The notes below the pieces were generated by a model. That model was not told the DNA's origin. It saw only the letters and a list, made by a program, of their open reading frames with translations, and ran no database searches. A DNA stretch of 64,000 bases, taken from assembly GCF_023517775.1 (NCBI RefSeq), contig NZ_CP082904.1:2294001-2358000 (forward strand), written 5' to 3'. The DNA comes from Mixta hanseatica (GTDB lineage Bacteria > Pseudomonadota > Gammaproteobacteria > Enterobacterales > Enterobacteriaceae). Position 1 is the first letter of the stretch. Each line of letters begins with the position of its first letter. Shown piece after piece: positions 1-7,294 of this stretch. A program made the position numbers and the translations under genes.

Positions 1-102
1 TGTTATCACCGAACATTCTTTGCTGCTGCGCAGCGCTTGTTGCAGGATAGCCATGCCGTTCTGACCCGGTTTTACCGCATTTTATTTCGCTGGGTTGGCT
101 AA
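1..102 (+). CDS. 3' end of an unidentified upstream gene (partial)
   Basis: Frame 1 is open from the window edge to a TAA at 100-102, giving 33 residues ending in a short aromatic/basic tail. It stops 18 bp before the ATG of the next gene, the spacing expected of an operon. The fragment is too short to identify. Genes of the family that follows (CMD, Avi_7170 type) are often found beside flavin-dependent monooxygenase and ABC-transporter genes, so such a gene may lie to the left, but this is inference. Frame 2 also stays open to about base 62, so even the coding frame is uncertain. Confidence 0.3.
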   Translation, partial: CYHRTFFAAAQRLLQDSHAVLTRFYRILFRWVG

Positions 103-120
103 CTTGTGAAAGGAATGAGC

Positions 121-1260
121 ATGGAACCACGCCGTTATTCCGGCAACAGCCACTGGTATCATGAAACTCAGGCCAGCGCGCGCGCTGAACAAACGCCCCC
201 GCTTTATCCTGAAGCCGCAGAGGTTGAGGATCGTTTCTTGCTGGGACTGCAGCAGAATGAATCGATCCTGACGCCGCTTTTCCAGGCTTGCCGTCCGCTG
301 CTGTGCGCGGGACAAGCCCTGAGCCTGCTGTTGTTTCCGGACAGCATGACGCCAACGCTTACCCATACGCTGACGCTCTATGACCGACTGGCGATCGCCC
401 TGACGGTAGCCCAGGTAACTGGTATTCAGCGCTTGTGCAATCACTATGCGGCGCGGCTTAATCCTCTGCCCGGCCCTGACTCCTCACGCGAAAGCAACAA
501 CCGTCTGACCCAACTGACCCAGTATGCGCGCCAGCTGGCTGGCCAGCCGGCGGTGATTGACGCCGCTGCGCTGCGCCGGCTGGATGACGTGGGCTTAACC
601 ACGCCGGATATTGTCACTCTGAGCCAGATTGTCGGTTTTGTTAGCTACCAGGCGCGTATTGTCGCTGGTCTACAGGCGTTGCTGGGGATGCCGGTGTGCT
701 GGCTGCCCGGCCTCAATGAGTGCATTGATGCCCCGGCGCACTGCTTTGCGTTAGCTGGCGAGTACCATTTTCGCCTGCCGCCGCTGGAGCGTCGCTACGC
801 CAGCGAGCAGCAGCTGACGGCGATAGCGGCGGCGCAGGCATTGCCTGAGCTTGCCGACATCGTTTGGCTACTGGCGCATGATGCGCCTGCCCTGCACGCC
901 TGGAGCCACCTGCAAAGCTTGCCGCCCGCAGCAGCAAACGCCGAAGAGAGCCTGGCGCAGGCGGTAGCCGCGCGGATTAACGGCAGTCCGGTCTGTTTCC
1001 GGCGTTATCAGGGAGATTTTTTATTGGCGCTGCAAAATGGGATTGATGAAGCACTGGCCGCCAGCCGCCGCCAGCCGTTAAATCATGCAGTGATTCAGCT
1101 GGCCGCCCAGCTAACGCGCGCGTCGGATCGCCTTAGCGCCGCGCATCTGCAACCGCTGCTGACGCAGGGCATGACGCAGCATCAGCTGTTTAACCTGATC
1201 CAGCGGGTAGCGCTGGCAAACTGGCATAACCGGCTGCAGCAAACGCTGGGGGAGTGTTAG
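121..1260 (+). CDS. CMD (AhpD-like) domain protein, Avi_7170-type
   Basis: A 379-residue protein resembling the CMD-domain family TIGR04029 (Avi_7170), which are relatives of carboxymuconolactone decarboxylase/AhpD. The recognisable core is near residue 180: a helical segment with the pattern TPDIVTLSQIVGFVSYQAR, typical of the all-alpha AhpD fold. No clear CxxC peroxidase pair was seen, so peroxidase activity is not supported by the sequence. I chose the ATG at 121 because AGGA lies 6 bp upstream; the in-frame GTG at 106 and ATG at 115 lack a properly spaced site. The stop codon overlaps that of the convergent LysR gene. The substrate is unknown. Confidence 0.75.
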   Translation: MEPRRYSGNSHWYHETQASARAEQTPPLYPEAAEVEDRFLLGLQQNESILTPLFQACRPLLCAGQALSLLLFPDSMTPTLTHTLTLYDRLAIALTVAQVTGIQRLCNHYAARLNPLPGPDSSRESNNRLTQLTQYARQLAGQPAVIDAAALRRLDDVGLTTPDIVTLSQIVGFVSYQARIVAGLQALLGMPVCWLPGLNECIDAPAHCFALAGEYHFRLPPLERRYASEQQLTAIAAAQALPELADIVWLLAHDAPALHAWSHLQSLPPAAANAEESLAQAVAARINGSPVCFRRYQGDFLLALQNGIDEALAASRRQPLNHAVIQLAAQLTRASDRLSAAHLQPLLTQGMTQHQLFNLIQRVALANWHNRLQQTLGEC

Positions 1261-2156
1261 CCTTCGCTGAGGATGCGCCGTACTTCATCAAAAAAGTGCT
1301 GTGATAGCGGCGTGGCGCGCCCCGGCTCGGCAATCACCACTGCGGCATGACGCGCCATTGGCGCAATGGCCAGCGGTCTGCTGTGCAGATCGGGGTTCAT
1401 ATCCGGCAACAGATGCCCCACCGGGGCTATCAGGCAGCCCAGCCCCACCTGCACGCCCTGTAACAGCTGAAAAATTGAGGTGCTTTCCAAAATTACGCGT
1501 TGGGTTAAGCCCGCTTCGCGGAAGCTGGCATCCAGATAGCGGCGGAAGTAACGCGTAGGCTCAGCCAGACAGAGCGGCAGCACAGCAATATCCTCCAGCC
1601 GCAGGCTGTCGTAACTATCCAGTTGAGGAAAGTGCGCAGGATGATAAACCAGCTCGACGCCGTTATCCGTTAGCGACTCTGCCTGGAAATGCAGTTCACG
1701 CAGCGTCGCCAGCTCAAAAAAACCGATCCCGACGTCTACGGTATGGCTGTTCAGCGCTTCAAGCAGCTGATCGGCGCTCAGCACCGCGACGCGGTAATCG
1801 AGCTGAGGATAGCGATCGCTAACCATTTTCAGCAGCAGCGGCAATGAAACGCTGCACTGAGGCACCACGCCGATACGCAAAGTCCCGTTTACGCCATGCT
1901 TGAGCGATTCCACTTCCAGTTTTAGTCCCTGATAAACAGAAACTATCTCACGCGCCCAGGCCAGTACCCTTTCCCCTTCAGCCGTAAAGCCATCAAAGTT
2001 ATTGCTGCGGTTGATCAACGACAAACCCAGCTCGCGCTCCAGATTTTTCAGGCGCATCGACAGCGTTGGCTGGCTGACAAAGCTGGCCTCCGCCGCACGC
2101 CCAAAATGGCGCTCACGCTCCAGGTTGCAAAGATAGATAAGTTGTTTGATATCCAT
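1257..2156 (-). CDS. LysR-family transcriptional regulator
   Basis: A 299-residue protein with the standard LysR layout. The N-terminal winged helix-turn-helix spans about residues 1-60 (motif HFGRAAEASFVSQPTLSMRL), a linker helix follows, and a periplasmic-binding-protein-like effector domain runs from about residue 90 to the end. Its stop codon overlaps by three bases the stop of the convergent CMD gene, so the two share a 3' boundary with no room for a terminator between them. LysR proteins often control adjacent divergent genes; here the divergent side is the S66 peptidase region, which is on the same strand, so no target is obvious. The effector is unknown. Confidence 0.88.
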   Translation of the reverse strand: MDIKQLIYLCNLERERHFGRAAEASFVSQPTLSMRLKNLERELGLSLINRSNNFDGFTAEGERVLAWAREIVSVYQGLKLEVESLKHGVNGTLRIGVVPQCSVSLPLLLKMVSDRYPQLDYRVAVLSADQLLEALNSHTVDVGIGFFELATLRELHFQAESLTDNGVELVYHPAHFPQLDSYDSLRLEDIAVLPLCLAEPTRYFRRYLDASFREAGLTQRVILESTSIFQLLQGVQVGLGCLIAPVGHLLPDMNPDLHSRPLAIAPMARHAAVVIAEPGRATPLSQHFFDEVRRILSEG

Positions 2157-2306
2157 TTATTCTAATTTCAATAAGTGACGGAAAAGGAATTTACTTAGTC
2201 CGGTTCCCGATGAATAAGGCGTGGCTGCGGCTATTTTACCCGGTCACGGAGTGGCTCATCACAAAAGCATGAAGTAATAATCAGGCTTGTTTGAGGAAAT
2301 AAAATT

Positions 2307-3425
2307 TTAACACAGCGCCATATCGCATCTTATCTTAACGGGCGGTGCCGCTACTATGGCTGTTTTTGTTAGCAAATCAAAAGCTAAAGGCGGCTGGGTC
2401 AGGCGGCAATACTCATCACCGTGCCGACAGGCAATGTTACTCTGTTGCGCGAGTATAAATGGCTGATTGGTCGCGCCATGTCCGAACGCGGGATAATAAT
2501 AGACCGGATAATCCACCCGTCTGGCAAAAGACTGAATGACCTCCCGGTAACGTTCCTTTTCAAAATCCCCTGCATTAATACGATAGAACTGACCGAAAAT
2601 AACCGCTTCCGGCAGAAAAGTCGTACTATATTCCAGTTGATGCAGCGCTCTGTCCAACTGTTTCCAGCTCACGTCGACATCTTCCAGCAACATCACCTTA
2701 TTCGCATAATGGGATTCATAGCGGGTAGAAAATAACGACTGAACCAGCGTCATATTGCCGCCGCTTAAAATTCCCTGCGCGCCCGCAAAGGCGGAATGAT
2801 TCATCGGTTCGATAGCGGTGTAGGTTACGCCATTCTGAATCGCCTGAAAAACCTGATGGATGCTGTTATTAACGCTGAGCTTTTCCGACATATCCAGCTT
2901 ATGCATCTCCTGATTATGGGAAGCCAGGATGCCATGAATACTGGGCCAGCCTACCGTATTGTTAATATAGTGGTGAATTGCTGTCACGTCGCTTAACCCA
3001 ATCAGTACTTTCGGCGAAGAGGCTAAAATCTGATGTTGGTTGGCGTACAGCCATGGATAAAGATTCAGGGCGCCCGCCCCCCCGCGGACAAACCACAGAT
3101 ATTTCACATTATCATCGAGCAGCGCCGCGATCAGAGTTTGCGCTCGCTTTTCATCGCTATTCACGTAGCCCAACAGCGTGGGTTTTTGGTCCAGCCAGGT
3201 GGTATCAATCCGATAACCTTGCAGATGAAAAGCGTCCCGGATACGGGCAATGACCTTTTCATCATATTGTGATGAGCTTGATATAAGATAGATGGTAGTT
3301 TCTGTGGCGCTATCCTCCCCGGATTGAAAATGCTGCGGTAGGACATCGCCTGCCAGGGGATTTAATGATGATGAGTCCGAGATAAGCATGGCCAACATGC
3401 ATAAAATAATAAAAGAGTAACTCAT
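2307..3425 (-). CDS. Exported S66-family peptidase (LD-carboxypeptidase/MccF-like)
   Basis: A 372-residue serine peptidase of family S66, which includes LdcA (cleaves the L,D bond of murein tetrapeptides) and MccF (microcin C immunity). The catalytic elements are visible: RGGAGAL at about 114-120, nucleophile Ser145 in GLSDVT, Glu248 in LLEDVD and His316 in FGHG. Unlike cytoplasmic LdcA, this protein begins with a hydrophobic stretch (about residues 3-15) that looks like a signal peptide or anchor, suggesting periplasmic action. AGAAGGA precedes the ATG at good spacing. It stands alone, with a 280 bp leader towards cheV. Whether it acts on murein peptides or a peptide antibiotic cannot be told from sequence. 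Confidence 0.82.
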   Translation of the reverse strand: MSYSFIILCMLAMLISDSSSLNPLAGDVLPQHFQSGEDSATETTIYLISSSSQYDEKVIARIRDAFHLQGYRIDTTWLDQKPTLLGYVNSDEKRAQTLIAALLDDNVKYLWFVRGGAGALNLYPWLYANQHQILASSPKVLIGLSDVTAIHHYINNTVGWPSIHGILASHNQEMHKLDMSEKLSVNNSIHQVFQAIQNGVTYTAIEPMNHSAFAGAQGILSGGNMTLVQSLFSTRYESHYANKVMLLEDVDVSWKQLDRALHQLEYSTTFLPEAVIFGQFYRINAGDFEKERYREVIQSFARRVDYPVYYYPAFGHGATNQPFILAQQSNIACRHGDEYCRLTQPPLAFDLLTKTAIVAAPPVKIRCDMALC

Positions 3426-3587
3426 TAGATCCTTCTAATTCAGAGTCGATATAAACTTTTTTGAAAAATGCCTTTGTCCGCGCTGATTAGCGGCAACATC
3501 AGCATTTAGTACGCCAACCGTTCCTGGTTGGCGTAGGTAAGGTAATGAAGTCACAGCGCTGCCGGCCAAAGAAGCGGCAGCGTGATA

Positions 3588-4553
3588 TTAGCCGGCGACT
3601 TTATCCAGCGCGGCCTGGATCGCCTCTGAAAGCTCGTTAATTTCAAATTTAGCCACATAGCCATCCGCCCCAACCTTACGCACGTGTTCTTCATTGGCGC
3701 TGCCGGAGAGCGAAGAGTGAATAACCACCGGGATCTTTTTCAGCGTCTCGTCACGTTTGATATTACGCGTCAGGGTAAACCCATCCATCTCCGGCATTTC
3801 CAGATCGGTCAGCACCATCGCAATGCGTTCGCTGATATGCTGCCCTGCCGCCTGCGCTTCGCGCGCAATAGTCTTAATTTTTTCCCAGGCTTCCAGACCG
3901 GTATTATGCATGAGCGCCGGAATACCCATGGTTTGCAGGCCATGCTCCAGCATGGTGCGCGCCACTTTTGAATCTTCCGCTACGATAACCACCGCGCCCG
4001 GTTTGAATTTAAAGGTGCGCTCCTTGATCTCTTTCGGCGCCGCATCGCGCACTGAAGGCACGATATCATACAGAATCTGTTCAACGTCCAGCACCATCGC
4101 CAGGCTATTGCTCTGCCCATCGTTATCCAGGCAGGCGATGCTGGTAATGTTACGGCTGCTAACGCCCGATTCAGCGGTATGTACCTGGCTCCAGTCAAGA
4201 CGCACAATATTATCTACCGACTCGACGGCAAACGCCTGGGTACTGCGCGCATATTCCGTTACCAGCAACAGATTAAGCCCGGTAGTCGGTTTACAGCCCG
4301 CAACGGCCGCCAGGTCGATCACAGGAATGATCTGCTCACGAATGTTAGCCATGCCCAGCAAAGGAGACTGCATGCCCGCCGCTTTGGTAATGGTCGGCAT
4401 TGGCACAATTTCGCGCAGCTTAAAAACGTTAATACCAAACAGCTCAGCCTTTTCGCCTTCGAGAGAAGACCCCAGCCGGAATAATAACAATTCAAACTTA
4501 TTAGATAAGGCGAGATTCGCTCTCTCATCAATATCTTTCTGGAAGTTATCCAT
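3588..4553 (-). CDS. cheV: Chemotaxis coupling protein CheV (CheW-receiver)
   Basis: A 321-residue two-domain protein. Residues about 15-170 form a CheW-like coupling domain (LFRLG, FGINVFKLREIV, GMANIREQIIPVIDL). Residues about 186-315 form a response-regulator receiver with the acidic pair Glu193/Asp194, phospho-acceptor Asp250 in VLTDLEMPEMDGF, Ser280 and Lys302. CheV links methyl-accepting receptors to CheA and its phosphorylation helps adaptation. It is absent from E. coli K-12 but present in Salmonella and many Erwiniaceae. It is monocistronic here. A sigma-28 style -10 element lies 116 bp upstream, which fits membership of the flagellar regulon. Confidence 0.93.
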   Translation of the reverse strand: MDNFQKDIDERANLALSNKFELLLFRLGSSLEGEKAELFGINVFKLREIVPMPTITKAAGMQSPLLGMANIREQIIPVIDLAAVAGCKPTTGLNLLLVTEYARSTQAFAVESVDNIVRLDWSQVHTAESGVSSRNITSIACLDNDGQSNSLAMVLDVEQILYDIVPSVRDAAPKEIKERTFKFKPGAVVIVAEDSKVARTMLEHGLQTMGIPALMHNTGLEAWEKIKTIAREAQAAGQHISERIAMVLTDLEMPEMDGFTLTRNIKRDETLKKIPVVIHSSLSGSANEEHVRKVGADGYVAKFEINELSEAIQAALDKVAG

Positions 4554-4668
4554 CTTTACCTCTGGGCTATTATTGTGGCTGGCGTAAGCTCACAATGCGA
4601 TATCTATTGGGCGCGACGGGAGCGGCTTTTCCCGGCAACATTAACGCTTATGCGTTGGCTCTAATAAG

Positions 4669-4676
4669 TTATCGGC
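4669..4676 (-). promoter_or_regulatory. Sigma-28 (FliA)-type -10 element upstream of cheV
   Basis: Read on the minus strand this is GCCGATAA, the exact consensus -10 of FliA-dependent flagellar/chemotaxis promoters, correctly oriented and 116 bp upstream of the cheV start. The expected TAAA -35 about 15 bp further upstream is only weakly matched (TGTA). Confidence 0.45.
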
Positions 4677-4791
4677 AGTAAAAAATAAAAATACAGAGGA
4701 AATCGCTTTTCTGTGCCGTTACTCACCGTTTGACTTAGCGAAACAGCGTACAGACGGGCACATCAGGTGGGATTTGCGGTAAAGACAAAAA

Positions 4792-4818
4792 AACCCTGAC
4801 GATTGCGCCGTCAGGGTT
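4792..4818 (-). terminator. Rho-independent terminator after the acidic small protein gene
   Basis: A perfect 10-bp stem (AACCCTGACG with its complement) closes a 7-nt loop. On the minus strand it is followed by a run of T (the A tract at 4785-4791). It lies 22 bp past the stop of the gene at 4841-5050. Confidence 0.85.
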
Positions 4819-4840
4819 ACGCTCAGTGGCTCAGATAAGG

Positions 4841-5050
4841 TTAATGCTTACCATCGGTATCGTAAGGATTTTCTTCATCATCAGTACTGTCATCGCGTTT
4901 ACGCGGGATTTCACCCTGTTCATCCGGCGCGCCGTTGGCGCCAAAATCATCTTCCTCATAAGGATTCGGGGCGTGAGGCGCATCTTCAGGTAAGCCATGA
5001 TGTTCGTGGTCGTCCGGGTAAGGCTTGTTATGATCGGGGCGTTCTGACAT
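4841..5050 (-). CDS. Small acidic conserved hypothetical protein
   Basis: A 69-residue, very acidic and histidine-bearing protein (starts MSERPDHNKPYPDDHEH, rich in Asp, Glu and Pro) with no predicted membrane segment. I chose the ATG at 5050 because GGAGG lies 5 bp upstream; a longer in-frame ATG at 5122 has no such site. It has its own terminator and no operon partner. I do not recognise a family. The composition suggests an intrinsically disordered polypeptide. Confidence 0.7.
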   Translation of the reverse strand: MSERPDHNKPYPDDHEHHGLPEDAPHAPNPYEEDDFGANGAPDEQGEIPRKRDDSTDDEENPYDTDGKH

Positions 5051-5172
5051 AGGTTCCTCCATTAACGCTGATACGTTAACTGAGTATAGGCGAGGATACT
5101 CTTTACTGCCTTGTTGTCGCAAACAGGCACGGATAGCCGCGCAAAACGCCCGCGCTTTGCCGCGGCAAAATA

Positions 5173-5196
5173 AAAGGCCGCCCGTGGGCAGCCTTT
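5173..5196 (-). terminator. Rho-independent terminator, minus strand
   Basis: An 11-bp stem, AAAGGCTGCCC paired with GGGCGGCCTTT on the minus strand with one G-U wobble, is followed on that strand by TTATTTT. It would end transcripts coming from the PTS gene or from the candidate RNA at 5197-5380. Confidence 0.75.
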
Positions 5197-5380
5197 CGCT
5201 TACGTTTAATTTTATTTATATAATTACTGAGTTTTGAAAACGCTTCAGTAAGGTGGTTCCCTGGTGTGACGGTATTACTATGCTGTCTACCCGCTTACGG
5301 ACGCATATTTCGGGCTGCAAGCAGCGTAGGTGTGGTTTTAACTAAAACCGGGCGAACCGTTCTCGAGTAGACGCCACCAT
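5173..5380 (-). ncRNA. Candidate structured small RNA or structured 3' UTR
   Basis: The gap between the acidic-protein gene and the PTS gene contains nested complementary pairs: GGTGG 5252-5256 with CCACC 5374-5378, ACGGT 5269-5273 with ACCGT 5356-5360, and CTAC 5287-5290 with GTAG 5326-5329. Local hairpins lie at 5291-5300, 5314-5325 and 5334-5349, and another with a 7-bp stem at 5224-5251. On the minus strand a TATAAAT-like -10 precedes the GGTGG arm and a terminator closes the unit at 5173. No ORF with a ribosome site was found. The RyfA family would be a first comparison, but I cannot assign one. Confidence 0.4.
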
Positions 5381-5456
5381 TATTTATAAAATTAATTTAT
5401 GTTTCTACTCCCCTAAAGTACAGGTCAGGCTAACAAAGCTGGTTAAAAGTCCGAAA

Positions 5457-7049
5457 TCAGGCTACGCCCAGGGCGGTCTTGACCTCGTTAGCAATTTTTT
5501 CCACCTGCGGACCATAAATAACCTGTACATCATGATCGCTGACCCGGTTAACGCCATTAGCGCCGGTAGTCATCAGGGTTTGATCCACTACCTCTTTCAT
5601 ATCTTTCACCCGCACGCGCAGGCGGGTAAAACAGCAGTCGACCTCTTCGATATTATTTTCGCCGCCCAGACCGCTAATAATGGTTTTGGTACGATCGTCA
5701 GCGCTAACCGCCTGTGCTGGCGCTTCCTGCTCTTCTGACTCTCGTCCCGGAGTTTCCACCTTCATCCGCTTGATCACCCATTTAAAACCGTAATAGTAAA
5801 GCGGCGCGTAGATCACCCCCAGCACCAGCGTCCACCACCAGTGGGTTTTTTCACCGCCGAGAATACCGAAGACCACCAGATCGATAGCGCCACCCTGCAC
5901 GTTGCCTATCATCAGATTCAGCATCGACATCAGCATAAACGAGAGCCCGGTCAGCAGCGCATGCATGATATAGAGCACTGGCGAGACGAAGATAAAACAG
6001 AACTCAAGCGGCTCGGTAATGCCGGTGGTAAAGGAGGTCAACGCCCCTGCCAGCACCAGCGCTTTTACCCGCTGTTTATGTTCAGGACGCGCAGTATGAT
6101 AAATAGCCAGCGCCGCCGCCGGCAGGCCAAACATCATCACCGGAATTTTACCCTGCGCTAAAAACTGCGTTGCTCCGCGTACGACATCGTCAGGGATGGA
6201 GCCCGGATGGGTTAGTGAGGTATTGAAAATGTTCAGGGCGCCCACGATGGTTTGATTATCCACGGTGGCGATGCCGCCAATCGGTGTAAAGCGTACGGTT
6301 TCGTTGAGGATATGATGCAGGCCGGTGGGGATCAGTAAACGTTCGCAAGTGCCCAGTAAAAATGCGCCGTACTGGCCGCTTTTACCAATAAACTCCCCTA
6401 CCCAGGCGATGCCGGCGCCAATGGTGGGCCAGATTAACGCCAGCAATACTCCAACCAGCGGCAGCACCACCACCGTAACTATCGGCACGAAGCGTCGTCC
6501 GCCGAAGAAGCTGATCGCGGTCGGCAACTGTTGGGTATAAAAACGGTTATGCAACATCACCGTCAACAGGCCGGCGATCACGCCGCCCAGCACGCTCATG
6601 TTGAAGGTGAAGATGCCCAGCATCTGAATATATTCCGCCGAGGTCATCATCGCCGTGGTTTGATCCATTCCGGCCTGCTGCAGCGCCTCCGGCGTGGTGG
6701 TTTGCGCCGTTAGCCCTTTGGCCGCCAGCGTGGCGCTGATACCCACATGCATCGCGATAAAGCCAATGACCGACGCAAAAGCCGCCGTCGGCTTTTCCGC
6801 TTTTGCCAAACCAATCGCGCTGGCGACGGCAAAAAAGACCGGCAGGTTAGCAAACAGCGCGCCGGCCACTTCGCGGATAAAGCTGATAATCAGTTGGGGG
6901 GTCTGCATATTGGCGAAAGCTTCGCCGGTAATAGCGGGGTTTTGCATGGCAGCAGCGACGCCAAGAAAAATACCGGCTGCGGCTATTACTGAAATAGGCA
7001 TCATCAATGCTTTGCCGAACGCATGAACTTTACTGGTGAAATCTTTCAT
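5457..7049 (-). CDS. PTS glucose/maltose-family EIICB sugar permease
   Basis: A 530-residue fused EIIC-EIIB transporter of the glucose superfamily. The first ~420 residues are membrane-embedded with the family signature GITEPLEF; the C-terminal EIIB domain (about 450-530) carries phospho-Cys473 in CCFTRLR. Size and arrangement equal MalX-type permeases, but the N-terminus differs from E. coli MalX, so the sugar is unknown. There is no EIIA domain, so it must borrow one such as Crr. No glycosidase or regulator accompanies it. A CRP-like site lies 89 bp upstream, which fits carbon catabolite control. Confidence 0.85.
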   Translation of the reverse strand: MKDFTSKVHAFGKALMMPISVIAAAGIFLGVAAAMQNPAITGEAFANMQTPQLIISFIREVAGALFANLPVFFAVASAIGLAKAEKPTAAFASVIGFIAMHVGISATLAAKGLTAQTTTPEALQQAGMDQTTAMMTSAEYIQMLGIFTFNMSVLGGVIAGLLTVMLHNRFYTQQLPTAISFFGGRRFVPIVTVVVLPLVGVLLALIWPTIGAGIAWVGEFIGKSGQYGAFLLGTCERLLIPTGLHHILNETVRFTPIGGIATVDNQTIVGALNIFNTSLTHPGSIPDDVVRGATQFLAQGKIPVMMFGLPAAALAIYHTARPEHKQRVKALVLAGALTSFTTGITEPLEFCFIFVSPVLYIMHALLTGLSFMLMSMLNLMIGNVQGGAIDLVVFGILGGEKTHWWWTLVLGVIYAPLYYYGFKWVIKRMKVETPGRESEEQEAPAQAVSADDRTKTIISGLGGENNIEEVDCCFTRLRVRVKDMKEVVDQTLMTTGANGVNRVSDHDVQVIYGPQVEKIANEVKTALGVA

Positions 7050-7137
7050 AAACCGCCTCTGTTGCAGGTCAGAAAGTTTCAGTATTAGTCAGTCAGGCGA
7101 TAAGCACCGCACCGGCATTCGCGGGCGCCGGATAAAT

Positions 7138-7153
7138 TTTGACCAATATCACA
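7138..7153 (-). promoter_or_regulatory. CRP-like site upstream of the PTS gene
   Basis: On the minus strand this reads TGTGA-N6-TCAAA, one mismatch from the CRP consensus TGTGA-N6-TCACA, and is 89 bp upstream of the PTS start in the divergent promoter region shared with the oxidoreductase gene. Confidence 0.45.
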
Positions 7154-7294
7154 CTTTTGCGCTGCACGATAAAGGAAAGCTATCACACCATTAAGTCAAT
7201 CAATTAGACAAAATATTTAACGCGTCGCAGACTTCCCGGCAAAAGAAGCAATAAATACTTAACAATTCATAAACACAATAAGCCTGCACCAATC

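Noticed and set aside
3757..4587. 276-codon plus-strand frame
   Set aside because: Antisense to cheV; Ser/Arg-rich translation typical of a reversed frame.
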